The translations under genes were made by a program, and so were the position numbers. The notes beneath the pieces were generated by a model, which was not told the origin of the DNA, did no database searches, and worked only from the letters and a program-made list of their open reading frames with translations. DNA of 64,000 nt from Hepsetus odoe (Eukaryota; Chordata; Actinopteri; Characiformes; Hepsetidae): positions 6,065,307 to 6,129,306 of the forward strand of contig CM029372.1 of NCBI GenBank assembly GCA_017165825.1, written 5' to 3'. This document shows, piece by piece, positions 8,725 through 20,084 of the stretch (positions are counted from its first letter, which is position 1; each line of letters begins with the position of its first letter).

Positions 8725-9050
8725 TGTAATCCAACCTCAACCTTAAAGACATCCATCACTCCCACTGCAGATCTCACCACTGTTACACTGCCATCATACA
8801 TATCCTGAGCTACTCTCACATACTTCTCTGTAACACCAGACTTCCTCATACAAAACCACAACTCCTCTCTAGGCACCCTGTCATATGCTTTCTCCAAATC
8901 CACAAAGGCACAATGCAGCTCCTTCTGACCTTCTCTGTACTTCTCCATAAACACCCTCAGAGCAAACATTGCATCTGTAGTGCTCTTTCTCGGCATATAA
9001 CCATACTGCTGTTCACTGATCCTCACCTCTTTTCTTAACCTAGCTTCCAC
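8725..9050 (-). pseudogene. RTE reverse transcriptase, N-terminal part
   Basis: The words CAFVDLEKAYDRVPREELW and YMPRKSTTDAMFALR are reverse transcriptase blocks of the RTE clade. The fragment is separated from the catalytic part by a SINE. Confidence 0.7.
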
Positions 9051-9158
9051 GATTCATTCCCATAACTTCATGTTGTGGCTGATCAACTTTATCTCTCTAT
9101 AGTTACTAAAGTTCTGTGCATCACCCTTATTCCGGTACCTGTACACTTCGTCTCCACT

Positions 9159-10273
9159 GAATTCAATTAAATTAAATTAAATTTATTCTTATATAGCGCC
9201 TTTTACAACAAAGTTGCCCCAAGGCACTTTACAATGGTGGTGGATGGTAGAACAGGTTACAGTGATAGATGTTAAAGCCGGACAACTACGAAGGAGAGGA
9301 ACCAAAAACCTGTTTGGGACAAGCGGCAGAAGATGGATGGATGAAAGATTTGAATCGAAAATAACACCAAGGTTACGTGCCAGAGTACTAACTGAAAACT
9401 TCAACCCTGCATCCTGGATATGCGAAATGAAGTTGGCCCTTTCTACATCACTACTACAAAACAAGAGCAGCTCAGTTTTTTCGGGGTTTAGTGAGAGGAA
9501 GTTGTTATTCATCCAATCCCTAATATCACTGAGGCAGCTAATTAAAGTGCCAGTTGATGCTTTATCACATGATTTAACAGATAGGTATAGCTGAGTGTCA
9601 TCAGCGTAGGAGTGGTAACTAACATTATGCTTCCGTATAATAGTGCTTAGTGGGAGCATGTAGAGGGAGAAGAGCACTGGGCCCAACACCGACCCTTGTG
9701 GGACTCCATAGTTAACTAGTGACATAGGTGAGGGGGTGCCAAAATCATCCATTTGGATGAAGTAGTAACGGTTTGTAAGATAGGAGTTGAACCATTTAAG
9801 GGCTGTTCCGCTAATGCCGACAGTGGAGTGAAGCCTATTTACTAAAATGGAGTGATCTACCGTGTCGAACGCAGCACTAAGATCTAAGAGAACAAGAACA
9901 GTGATGTTTCCTGCATCACTCGAGACCATTATATCATTCACCACTCTAGTTAGAGCAGTTTCTGTGCTATGGCCGTGCCGGAAGCCTGATTGGAATTTAT
10001 CTAAGACATTATGCGTGTCTAGATATGACTGCAGTTGTCTCGCAACTAATTTTTCCAGAATCTTAGAGAGAAACGGGACATTAGAGATAGGTCTATAATT
10101 ACTTGGTGAGCGAGGGTCCAAGTTAGGTTTTTTAAGCTGTGGTATAACCACTGCTGTTTTAAACTGATTGGGGACTACACCTGAGGCCAAGGATGCATTC
10201 ATGATATCAAGTATAGGTGTTGATAGTACTCCTAAGGATTCCTTCAGGAGCTTGGTTGGAATGGGATCTAATT
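9159..10273 (-). mobile_element. L2/CR1-type LINE fragment inside the RTE
   Basis: Minus-strand coding (9189 to about 10273) contains SNYRPISNVPFLSKILEK, LLDLSAAFDTVDHSIL, GVPQGSVLGPVLF and the catalytic YADDTQLYLSV, the hallmarks of L2/CR1/Rex1-type reverse transcriptases. The 3' end is the ATATAGCGCCTTTTACAAC word and an (AATTA)n tail at 9159-9185. CACT at 9155-9158 and 10274-10277 is a short target duplication. The 5' end is truncated, as is usual for LINEs. It interrupts the RTE coding for the segment EEWRRS. Confidence 0.8.
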
Positions 10274-10277
10274 CACT

Positions 10278-10758
10278 CCTCAGGCATCCTCTCACTTTTC
10301 AAGATTGTGTTGAACAATCTGGTCAGAAACTCAACTGCCATCTCCCCTAAACACCTCCATGCTTCCACTGGTATATCATTCGGTCCAACAGCCTTTCCAT
10401 TCTTCATCCTCTTCATTGCTACTCTTACCTCCATCTTGTTTATTTGCTGCACTTTCTGGTTCACTATCCTCACATCATCCAATCTTCTCTCTCTCTCATT
10501 TTCTTCATTCATCAGCCCCTCAAAGTATTCCTTCAATCTGCTCAACACGCTCTGTTCACCTGTGAGTATGTTTCCATTTCTATCTTTAATCGCCCTGACC
10601 TGCTGCACATCTTTCCCATATCTGTCTCTCTGTCTAGCCAATCGGTAAAAGTCCTTTTCTCCCTCTTTACTGTCCAACCTCTCATACAATTCACCAAACA
10701 CCTTATCTTTGGCCTTCGCCACTGCTTTCTTCGCCCTGCGGTTCATCTCCTTGTACAC
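10278..10758 (-). pseudogene. RTE reverse transcriptase linker and N-terminal region
   Basis: It contains MKNGKAVGPNDIPVEAWRCL, the KAxGPD-type block at the start of RTE reverse transcriptase domains, and an upstream basic helical linker (NRRAKKAVAKAKDKV). It follows directly on the right side of the L2 insertion. Confidence 0.7.
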
Positions 10759-10845
10759 CTGTCTACTTTCTTCATCTCTCTGACTGTCCCATGTCTTCTT
10801 TGCCTCCCTCTTCTTTTGAATACACTCCTGGAGTTCTTGGTTCCA

Positions 10846-11469
10846 CTACCAGGTTTCCTTCTCCTCTTTCTTCCTTCCAGATGTCACACCAAGTACATTT
10901 CTAGCCGTCTGCCTGATCACTTCTGCAGTAGTTTCCCAGCAATCCGGTAGCTCTTCAACACCTCCCAGTGCCCGTGTTAACTCCTGCCTGAATTCCACCT
11001 TACAGTCCTCCTCCTTCAGCTTCCACCACTTGATCCTCGACTCTGCCCTCACTTTCCTCCTCTTCTTGACCTCCAAGGTCATCCTACAGACCACCATCCT
11101 GTGCTGTTTAGCGACACTCTCCCCTGTCCCTACTTTGCAGTCTCTGATCTCTTTCAAACTGACCCTCCTGCAAAGAATATAATCCACCTGTGAGCATCTT
11201 CCTCCACTCTTATATGTCACCCTGTGCTCCTCCCTCTTCTTAAAATAAGTATTAACTACAGCCATTTCCATCCTTTTTGCAAAATCTACAACCATCTGAC
11301 CTTCAGCATTCCTCTCCTTGACACCATGACTACCCATCACCTCCTCATCACCTCTGTTCCCTTCACCAACATGACCATTAAAATCTGCACCAATCATCAC
11401 TCTCTCTACCCTGGGTACACTCTCTATCACTTCATCTAACTCCCTCCATAATTTTTCCTTCTCAACCAT
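10846..11469 (-). pseudogene. RTE endonuclease, C-terminal part
   Basis: Words such as MIGADFNGHVGEGNRGDEE and GGRCSQVDYILCRR belong to the apurinic-type endonuclease of RTE LINEs. The N-terminal third of the domain is missing next to the SINE at 11506. Confidence 0.7.
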
Positions 11470-11505
11470 CTCACATCACATCTTCTCTACCAGCCACTTC
11501 CATTG

Positions 11506-11650
11506 TCCTAATTACAGGGACAGTCCCCCTGGAATAACTCAGGGTTAAGGGTCTTGCTCAGGGACCCAGTGTTGGTAGTGCTAGTGGTGGGATTCGAACC
11601 TGGGCCCTCTTGAGCCATAGGTCCATAGGCAAGTACCCTACCACTAACTG
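11506..11650 (-). mobile_element. HpaI-like tRNA SINE, partial
   Basis: On the minus strand it reads AGTGGTAGGGTACTTGCC (A-box region), GGTTCGAATCCCACC (B box), then the CAAGACCCTTAACCCTGAG and GGGACTGTCCCTGTAATTAG words. The longest relative in this window is at 33702-33914. Confidence 0.7.
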
Positions 11651-11940
11651 TAGACTAACAGTACTGGTGGCGGTCGTTGTTAACCCGGGCCTTGACCGAC
11701 CCGCATATTGATTTGGCAAAGTTTTACACCGGATGCCCTTCCTGACGTAACCCTCCCCATTTATCCGGGCTTGGGACCGGCACGAAGAAATACACTGACT
11801 TGTGCATCCCTAGTGGCTGGGTTGATTGTTTATTTGTATCAATTTACAAAATGCAAAGTGAGCAAACAAAAGAAAAATCTAAATAAAATCAATATCTGGT
11901 GTTACAACCTATTGCCTAAAAAAACCAGCATCAGTTCTTC

Positions 11941-12114
11941 TGGCCCCCACAGAGCCCTGATCTCAACATCATCGAGTGTGTCTGGGATTACATGAAGAGA
12001 CAGAAGGATGTGAGGAAGCCTACATCCACAGAAGATCTGTGGTTAGTTCTCCAAGATGTCTGGAACAAATCTACCAGCCGAGTTCCTTCAAAAACTGTGT
12101 GCAAGTGTACCTAG
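11941..12114 (+). pseudogene. Tc1 transposase, C-terminal 57 residues
   Basis: An open frame runs WPPQSPDLNIIECVWDYMKR and then to a stop at 12112. SPDLNIIE holds the third catalytic acidic residue of DD34E transposases. The rest of the transposase is absent. The frame ends inside the long right inverted repeat. Confidence 0.75.
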
Positions 12115-12302
12115 AAGAATTGAGGCTGTTTTGAAGGCAAAGGGTGGTCACACCAAATATTGATTTGATTTAGATTCTCTTTTGTTCATTCACTGCATTT
12201 TGTTGATTGATGAAAATAAATGATTAACACTTTCATTTCTGAAAGCATTCTTTGTTCAGCATTTTTTCACACCTGCCTAAAACGTTTGCACAGTACTGAA
12301 TG

Positions 12303-12354
12303 TATATATATATATAGAGAGAGAGAGCGAGAGAGAGAGAGAGAGAGAGAGAGA
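12303..12354. repeat. (TA)n/(GA)n microsatellite
   Basis: Short TA run followed by an imperfect GA run, directly after the Tc1 element. Confidence 0.9.
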
Positions 12355-12359
12355 TATTT

Positions 12360-14806
12360 TGCAACAACTTAATAGAAAACACAGTTATGCAGCCTGTATA
12401 AATATTAATAGTAGAATGAAAATTAATTGCACTCTTTTTTTTAACCCCAACAAATCATAAGTGGACACCAGAGATGGAAGGAAAACACAACAATAAAATA
12501 GAATATTGTCTAGACGAAACAGAAAAAAAATCAATATGTCAAATGTAAAATGCTAATACTTGTAGTGAAGGGAAATGGCAAGGGAGGGCGGAGGCTTGAG
12601 CAGGGAAGAGAATCCCAGCACTTTTTTAAATCCTGTTCTGCTCTCTGCTAGTGCCAGCTGAAAGCAGCACAGCCGCCTCTCAGGCAATTACCCTGTCAGC
12701 TGCCTCCAAGCGAACGCAAATCCACACCACACAGTGCCATATCCATCATCAGATGCAACACATGAAATCATCTTTTGTGTTGTTGTTTTGTTGAGCCAGT
12801 GACTCTGTGTTGCTGCTGTGAACAGCCTGTTCTTTACTGAACGTGCTGGTGAATTTGTGTGCATGTGTAATATGTATTCAGTGTATGTATGGTGCGAGTA
12901 TGTTCATGTATAATGCATTTATGTACAAAGATGAACTCTCAGAATGAGAAGAAGGACAAGAACTCAGGAAGGCTAGACTTTTTCTTGCTTGATGAGAGCA
13001 GATTTGTCAGATTGAAGAAACAGTAGGTAATATTAATGATACGGATCATTAACCTTTGTACAGGAGTGTGCATGGCTTTTTTAAAAGAGCTTTTTTCCAT
13101 CTAGTATGCTCTGCATTGAATTTATAGATGATGGGAGCAAGAACGTTTGCATAGAGCCAGGGAAGCTGGAGAGCTAAAAATATAAAGTGGAAAGAGTAGG
13201 TTTTGGGTGGAGAGCAAGAAGGATGAAGGGAGAGAGAGCAAGAGAGAGAGAGAGAGGAAGGAGGGAGGGCAGACTCATGATTAATTGAAACTGAGGAATT
13301 GAGATAAAGTCGCCAGTAGGCTATACCTTCGCAGTAATTTAAGCACAGAGGCGCACTTGCGCTTCAGACGCTTAATAATGACCAACTCACACTCAGTTCT
13401 CCTCTGAGCTGGCTGAGTACCTTTCTACTTCTTTAAAGTGGCAGGAGACAGAGACAGAAAGAACAATAGAAAGAGAGAGAGAGTATTTTAAAGTAAGGAA
13501 AGGAATGGAGGGCAATTGAATGGCGCTAGAACAGAATGGACAGAAACTTTGATTAAAAGCAGGTTAAAAGGTTGAGCATTGTGGTGCCAGAGGGAACTAA
13601 AGGCTGAATGAGAAGCAGACAGGCTGAGAGCAGTCAGTCTGTTGTAGCCCAGCTCTGACAATTGTGAGCTTTTGCTCGCTGCACTCCAGCTGCTTGCTCA
13701 AAGTCATGCTAATACTTCACGCCCAGTCGAGTCATTCAATTTAACGCATTTGCACGGCTGTCATTTTTTCCTTCTAAAGCTTCAAGCCTTTAAAAAATGA
13801 AGCCATGGTCACCTGTTTACACTTGGCTTTATTAGTCACTAGCTCCAAAGCTCCAAAGGCTTTTGTTTTTCAGATATATAGACACTGGAAAGCATAAATT
13901 GTACTTAACCTCACGTTTTATTTGCTATTTGTCAGGCTGTGCAGTGTGTTGTAGTGCAGTATTGTACCCCACAGTGTTGTTGGTTTGAAAGAATTCACAA
14001 TTTAGTATCCATTTTTCACGTTCTCTCACTACAAGACCTAGCATGCATTATATAAATACATTGTACAACCTTTAGTCTCAGCCAGTCTTTTTTGCCAGAT
14101 TAGCCACTGAGGCAAAGAAACACAACCAAGATAACATTAGTGTAAGACTTACCTCAGTCATCAGGCCACAAAGGAAACAGATATTCTATATTTACTCAGC
14201 TAAAACTACAGAAACGGAGCTATAGTGAGGGGCTGTCTACATAAGAAAGCCACCAACCTGAGTTTAAACTTACTGCCCTATTCTTCTGCTGAGTCACTTC
14301 ATTCATTTGAACGATCCATTCCTTTGATCTTAATGGCATCTCAGGTCAGTAACTGGCACTGTTGTAGGTTGTACGGAAATATGTTTACAGATTTATTTAT
14401 TTTTTGGCCAGAGTGTTGGCCTTCTTACAGTTAAATGTCATTCAGTTGTTCTTTAACATCCTTCCACCATTTTGTGGAAGTTCTTTAGACTATTTAGGAT
14501 TTGTGTGCTGTTATGCACAATCCAGAAAAATGAAAAAACTTAAATGCCTTCCTGGAATTTGCTGAAGTAGTATACTCCTGACCTCTGCTCCATGACGAAG
14601 CAGTAACACTCTTTTAAATTTTAAATGAAAGTGGTGGAATCCAAGCAATAAGTGATCAAATGAACAAAATGAGTTGCCATTTTCTTGCATTCATAAAGTT
14701 ATATGCACATAATTTATCCCAGTGTTGAGACATTTAAGCAATGTTTATCATATTTGAAGTATTCTACTTATTTTGAATAAACTCTGTCTTTTTGTGTCTG
14801 TCCAAG
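12360..14806. other. Non-coding sequence upstream of first ptn coding exon
   Basis: No coding sequence or clear transposon is seen. Since the first coding ptn exon begins one base before its ATG, a non-coding ptn exon must lie upstream, here or outside the window, but I cannot place it. Purine runs (GAGAGA) are near 13230-13260 and 13480. Confidence 0.4.
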
Positions 14807-14807
14807 C

Positions 14808-14895
14808 ATGCAGCGACAATGGGTGTGTTTGGCTGTTCTGGCCCTGTTGGTTGTCACGGTGATGCTGGCAGAAGGTGGGAAGGCAGAGAGGCAAG
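14808..14895 (+). CDS. ptn: Pleiotrophin, coding exon 1 (signal peptide)
   Basis: Pleiotrophin is a secreted heparin-binding cytokine of the midkine family that signals through proteoglycan receptors and acts in neurite outgrowth and growth control. This exon encodes residues 1-29 and opens a phase-1 intron. After MQRQ a hydrophobic stretch (WVCLAVLALLVVTVMLA) is the signal peptide. The exon is preceded by a pyrimidine-rich acceptor ending AG at 14805-14806 and followed by the donor GTGAGA at 14896. The four coding exons found here make a 160-residue protein with intact frame, near the size of other pleiotrophins (human 168). All ten domain cysteines are present. Confidence 0.92.
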
Positions 14896-15072
14896 GTGAG
14901 AGAAATGCATCAGAATGAGTTTCATTTGAACTAATCTATTCCACCACAAACAGTATGTTCCAGGGATATTATATTAAAAGAGTTTTAATCTGATTGGTCA
15001 CTACGCAACACCTGCCTTCATTTGACATTTTGATTTTCTTACTGTTACAGTGGGTTCTGTTAACAGCAAACT
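14896..15072 (+). other. ptn intron sequence
   Basis: Unique-looking intron sequence between the exon donor and a Tc1 fossil. Confidence 0.5.
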
Positions 15073-15309
15073 GCTATTTATCCAGCTGGCCTAATATTAT
15101 AACACCTTCCTAATATTGTGTAGGTCCCCCTTATGCCATTAACAAGCTCTGAGCCATTGAGGCATGGACTCGACCAGGAGGTGCACACAGACATGAACAG
15201 GAGATCCTATTGTGAGGTGGGGCTTCCATGGAGCAGCATAGTTTTTGTAGCACTTCCAAGCCAAGCCTAGTCAACAGCTTGATCCATCCATCCATACATT
15301 CTCTCCCGC

Positions 15310-15936
15310 TTATCCGAGGTCAGGTCGCGGGGGACGCAGCTCCAGCAGGGATGCCCAGACTTCCCTCTCTCTGGCCACTTCTTCTAGCTCCTCCGGGCGG
15401 ATCCCAAGGCGTTCCCAGGCCAGCCGAGAGACATAGTCTTTCCAGCGTGTCCTGGGTCTTCCCCGGGGTCTCTTTCCAGTGGGATGTGCCCGGAACACCT
15501 CACCAGGGAGGCGTCCAGGAGGCATCCTAATCAGATGCCCGAGCCACCTCATCTGGCTCCTCTCGATGTGGAGGAGCAGCGGTTCTACCCTGAGCCCCTC
15601 CCGGATGACTGAGCTTCTCACCCTATCTCTAAGGTAGAGCCCAGACACCCTGCGGAGGAAACTCATTTCAGCCGCTTGTATTCGCGACCTCGTTCTTTCG
15701 ATCACTACCCACAGCTCGTGACCATAGGTGAGGGTGGGGACGTAGATTGACCGGTAAATTGAGAGCTTTGCCTTTTGGCTCAGCTCCTTCTTCACCATGA
15801 TGGACCGATGCAGAGCCCGCATCACTGCAGACGCTGCCCCGATCCGCCTGTCTACCTCCCTCTCCATTCTACCCTCACTCGTGAACAAGATCCCAAGATA
15901 CTTAAACTCCTCTACTTGGGGCAGGAGAGAGGGCAC
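15310..15936 (-). pseudogene. Rex3-like ORF, C-terminal part
   Basis: Contains VEEFKYLGILFTSEGRMERE, VMRALHRSIMVKKELS, YGHELWVV and the arginine-rich PRGRPRTRWKDYVSRLAWE terminus of Rex3-like LINEs. It is shifted in frame from the catalytic reverse transcriptase part. Confidence 0.75.
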
Positions 15937-15988
15937 TCCACCCTTTTCCGACTGAGGACCATGGCCTCAGATTTAGAGGTACTGATTC

Positions 15989-16588
15989 TCATCCCAGCCG
16001 CTTCACACTCGGCTGCGAACCAAGTGAGAGCTGAAGGTCACTGCCTGATGAGGCCAACAGGACAACATCATCTGCAAAAAGCAGTGACCCAATCCTGAGC
16101 CCACCAAACTGGACCCCCTCAACGCCCTGGCTGCGCCTAGAAATCCTGTCCATAAAAGTTATGAACAGGATCAGTGACAAAGGGCAGCCCTGGCGGAGTC
16201 CAACTCTCACCGAGAACAGGTCCGACTTACTGCCGGCAATGCAGACCAAGCTCTGACACCGGTTGTACAGGGACCGGACAGCCCTTAACAGCGAATCCGA
16301 TACCCCATACTCCCCGAGTACCCCCCACAGGACTCCCCGAGGGACATGGTCGAATGCCTTCTCCAAGTCCACAAAGCACATGTAGACTGGTTGGGCAAAC
16401 TCCCATGCACCCCCCAGGACCCTGTTAAGGGTGTAGCGCTGGTCCACTGTTCCGCGACCTGGACGAAAACCACACTGCTCCTCCTGAATCCGAGGTTCGA
16501 CTATCCGACGGACCCTCCTTTCCAGGACCCCTGAATAGACTTTCCCCGGGAGGCTGAGAAGTGTGATCCCTCTATAGTTCGAACACAC
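15989..16588 (-). pseudogene. Rex3-like reverse transcriptase
   Basis: SNYRGITLLSLPGKVYS, CFVDLEKAFDHVPRGVLWG, VGLRQGCPLS and the catalytic LLFADDVVLLAS show a reverse transcriptase of the RTE clade. The frame is lost after LQLSLG. Confidence 0.8.
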
Positions 16589-18054
16589 CCTTTCTTAAAG
16601 AGGGGGACCACCACCCCAGACTGCCAATCCAGAGGCACCGTCCCCGATGTCCATGCGATGTTGCAGAGGCGTGTCAGCCATGACAGTCCTACAACATCCA
16701 GAGCTTTGAGGAACTCCGGGCGGATCTCATCCACCCCCGGAGCCCTGCCACCAAGGAGCTTTTTGACCACCTCGGCAACCTCGGCCTCAGAGATGGAAGA
16801 GTCCACCTCTGTATCCCCAGGCTCTGCTTCCTCATCGGAAGGCATGTTGGTGGAATTAAGGAGGTCTTCGAAGTACTCCCCCCACCGACCCACAACGTCT
16901 GGAGTCGAGGTCAGCAGCGCACCATCCCCACTATACACTGTGTTGACTGTGCACTGCTTTCCCCTCCTGAGACGCCGGATGGTGGACCAGAACCTCCTCG
17001 AAGCCATCTGGAAGTCCTTCTCCATGGCCTCTCCAAACTCCTCCCATGCCCGAGTTTTTGCCTCAGCAACCACCAAAGCCGCATTCCACTTGGCCTGCCA
17101 GTACCTATCAGCTGTCTCTGGAGCCCCACTGGCCAAAAAGGCCCTGTAAGACTCCTTCAGCTTGATGGCATCCCCCACCGCCGGTGTCCACCAACGGGTT
17201 CTCGGGTTGCCACCGCGACAGGCACCGACCACCTTATGGCCACAGCTCCGGTCAGCCGCCTCGACAATGGAGGCGCAGAACATAGTCCATTCGAACTCAA
17301 TGTCTCCCACCTCCCCCGGGACATGGTTAAAGCTTTGCCGGAGGTGGGAGTTGAAGCTTGTCCTCACAGGAGACTCTGCCAGACGTTCCCAGCAGACCCT
17401 CACAACACGTTTGGGCCTACCAGGCCTGACTGGCATCCTCCCCCACCAATGAAGCCAACTCACCACCAGGTTATGGTCGGTTGACAGCTCCGCCCCTCTC
17501 TTCACCCGAGTGTCCAAGACATGTGACCGCAAGTCCGACGACACGACCACAAAGTCGATCATTGAACTGCGGCCTAGGGTGTCCTGGTGCCAGTTGCACA
17601 AGTGGACATCCTTATGCCTGAACATGGTGTTCATTATGGACAATCCGTGACGAGCACAAAAGTCCAATAACAAAACACCGCTCTGGTTCAGATCAGGGGG
17701 GCCATTCCTCCCAATCACGCCCTTCCAGGTCTCACTGTCATTACCCACGTCCCCCAGCCGAACTATGGAGTCCCCAGGAGGGACGGTCTCTAGCACCCCC
17801 TCCAGAGACCCCAGAAAGGGTGGGTAGTCCAGACTGCTGTTTGGCGCATATGCGCAGACAACACTAAGGACCCATCCCCCAACCCGAAGGCGGAGGGCGG
17901 CCACCCTCTCATCCACCGGGGTAAACCTCAATGTACTGGCCTTGAACCGGGGGGCAATAAGTATGCCCACACCTGCTTGGCGCCTCTCACCGGTGGCAAC
18001 TCCAGAGTAGAAGAGAGTCCAGCCCCTCTCAAGGAGACTGGTTCCAGAGTCCAA
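16589..18054 (-). pseudogene. Rex3-like endonuclease and linker
   Basis: AGVGILIAPRF, VCAYAPNSS, the SMIDFVVVSSDL block and STDHNLVVSW are endonuclease motifs. The expected GDFN-containing motif reads LGDVGNDSETW, consistent with loss of four codons at the active site. The end (about 16590-16850) enters the reverse transcriptase with LLGGRAPGVDEIRPEFLKAL and then shifts frame near 16590. Confidence 0.75.
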
Positions 18055-18627
18055 GCTGTGCGTCGATGTGAGTCCAACTATATCTTGCCGGAACTTCTGC
18101 AGCCGAGGATCGGACCGCCAAGGCCCCCGTCTTCAGCCACCGCCCAGCTCACACTGCACCCGACCTCTTTGGCCCCTCCTACAGGTGGTGAGCCCATGGG
18201 AAGGGGGACCCACGTTGCCTTTTCGGGCTGTGCCCGGCCGGTCCCCATGGGTGAAGGCCCGACCACCAGGCGCTCGCCATCGGGCCCCACCTCCAGGCCT
18301 GGCCCCAGAGGGAGGCCACGGTGACCCACGTCCAGGCAAGGGAAAGCGTCATCCAAGGATCATTCTCGTCATAAGAGGTCTGAATTGCCTTGAGTTCAAC
18401 AGCTTGAGTTCTTCAAAATATACCTGAACAAATTTTGCAGTGTGGCAGGAAGCATTAACCTTGAAAGAGGCCATTTATTGAGGACTGATTCAATGAAAGG
18501 ATTGTACTTGCTCTCAAAGAGCTTTGTGGTGGCATCTCTTTCCCAGGTAAGTAATGCACACACACACTCAGCTAGCCACATGATGTAAAAAGAAACATAA
18601 ATGATCAGACCGGACCTTTTCTTACTT

Positions 18628-18876
18628 TGAAAGTGAAAGTGACAACCCTTGTCATTGCGAGGTCACAGCACAGCACACATGAACCACAACGAAATTGGAC
18701 CTCTGCAATTAACCCATGCACTCAAACACCGTGCAGCTATTGAAAGCGCCCGGGGAGCAGTGACGGGGACAGTACCTTGCTCAAGGGTACCTCAGGGCAA
18801 CCTACTGGTGAGGGAAATGAACCCACAATCTTCCGATGCGGGGGCAACTCCCTAACCACTAGGCCACCACTGCTCC
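18628..18876 (-). mobile_element. tRNA-headed SINE (tail type 2)
   Basis: On the minus strand the head GGCCTAGTGGTTAGGGAGTT and the shared GAGGTACCCTTGAGCAAGG block are followed by a tail ending in TGACCTCGCAATGACAAGGG. It is inserted in the Tc1 fossil. Confidence 0.75.
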
Positions 18877-19242
18877 ATGATCCAGTTCTGATGCCCATAC
18901 ACAGCAAGCTGGGATATTGTTTGTTTTTACACCTTTCTGGCCAGTATTCACTCCCTACATGCCTCACAAAGCCTTGGAAACCCATTACCCAGTTCGCAGT
19001 TTTCTCATTGTTCTTTCTTGGACCGCTCTTGATAGGTCACTGCACACCAGAACGACCAACAAAACTTGCCACTCAGATCTGTATGCTAATCCACTCTTTT
19101 GTCTTCCGGTACGTCGACCTCAAGAACTAATCGTTGCAGCTTAATAATTTCCACCAAGTTTCAGGACATATTGCAATCAGATAATCCATGTTCTTCACTT
19201 CAGCTTCCTGCAAATTTAACGCTGCCACTGATCAGTGCATCG

Positions 19243-20080
19243 ATGCAACTCTCCATTCATCAGAATGCCAGAATGGACTAAGTTGACATTTTAAAGCCAT
19301 TAATGAAAAATCAGTTTCCTTGTTAAATAACATGAATTAAACAAAATGTTTAATCAAAGAAAGGAGGACACTGTTAATTCATGCAGAATTATGCTGTGAT
19401 ATTTTGATGTCGGAGCAGCATTCACATATAGTGCTCTTACCTGCCTGGTGCAATTTATCTCATGAAATCAGCTAAATCTAAATAAATCGGATGACTACTA
19501 ATCCTGTGCTTTGAGCAAAAATCTGCCAGCTCCAGTTAGTTTAAATGGCTAAAGGGTTTTAGTGCTGATCAAGACCAGATTAACAACACAGACTATATAG
19601 CCTTGTGCACAGGGGGCTCACACCAGTGGGTAAAAAAGTAGTTTGAATCTTTTTGACCAATTACCTCACCCACACTTATGTCAGTAGTAGGGTCAATAGG
19701 AATGGAGTGGAAGTAGGTGTGCTGTCAAGTTTATTTAAGAGGTGATATTTTTTAATTAGGGAGGGATGTCAGTTCTTGCACTTGTGGGTCTATTCTCAAG
19801 ACCTCATGCTGTGCAAAGAAACCCCAAGCCAGGGAACGGCCAACCAACTCTCACACTCAGAGTGAACTTGCTGGCAACATTTTTTTTTCTACATGATGGA
19901 ATCTAATTGCTTCATATCCTCACCTAAAAAGAACAAATTGACTTTATCTTTCTCAGTTTTAACACAGCATGAGCCAATAAGTCTGGAGTAAAAGCAGTGC
20001 TGTGTGATTCTGCATGCCACTTTAGAAAGTTTAGGATTCACGACACAGTCATTCCTAGTTGCACATTACCCTCCAGTCAT
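19243..20080 (+). other. ptn intron sequence
   Basis: AT-rich intron sequence; nothing recognised. Confidence 0.4.
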
Positions 20081-20084
20081 CTGA

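Larger units (their letters stand above)
7633..11822 (-). mobile_element. RTE-clade LINE inserted in the Tc1 element
   Basis: The word TGATTGTTTATTT flanks the LINE (7620-7632 and 11823-11835), a 13-bp target duplication. On the minus strand the order is 5' leader (about 11650-11822, with the CCGGATGCCCTTCC word), endonuclease part, reverse transcriptase and a 3' tail. Reverse transcriptase and endonuclease pieces are recognisable as RTE clade (Expander/BovB-like). It is itself interrupted by an L2-like LINE (9159-10273), a SINE (8504-8724) and a SINE at its 5' side (11506-11650), where the N-terminal endonuclease coding present in the second copy is missing. Confidence 0.8.
7545..12298 (+). 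mobile_element. Tc1-type DNA transposon, split by nested LINEs
   Basis: Terminal inverted repeats match at both ends: CAGTACTGTGCAAAAG at 7545 and its inverse ending CAGTACTG at 12298. A TA precedes the left end; the right flank reads AA, so the duplication is mutated. The homology between the ends extends to about 200 bp, like the long repeats of Sleeping Beauty-type elements. Only the 3' end of the transposase remains (11941-12114). Most of the interior is an RTE LINE that jumped in and was later hit by other elements. Confidence 0.8.
15283..18395 (-). mobile_element. Rex3-like RTE LINE
   Basis: A 12-bp target duplication TCAACAGCTTGA (15271-15282 and 18396-18407) fixes both ends. The 3' end on the minus strand is a short (GGAT)n tail, typical of Rex3 elements. 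Three overlapping minus-strand frames encode endonuclease, reverse transcriptase and C-terminal region. The upstream part (about 18055-18395) is GC-rich and could be a leader. Frame changes mean the copy is dead. The family name rests on the protein motifs and tail type. Confidence 0.82.
15074..19242 (-). mobile_element. Degenerate Tc1-type transposon split by Rex3 and a SINE
   Basis: Fragments at 15074-15282, 18408-18627 and 18877-19242 together read like a known type of fish Tc1 element, with words such as TAATATTGTGTAGGTCCCCC on the left, TTTTGCAGTGTGGCAGGAAG and GATCCAGTTCTGATGC in the middle and CTTGGACCGCTCTTGATAGG near the right end. The transposase would run on the minus strand but no open frame remains. 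The outer ends are approximate. It lies in the ptn intron. Confidence 0.6.

Noticed and set aside
16658..17484. Long plus-strand frames opposite the Rex3-like LINE
   Set aside because: GC-rich antisense shadows of the minus-strand endonuclease and reverse transcriptase frames.
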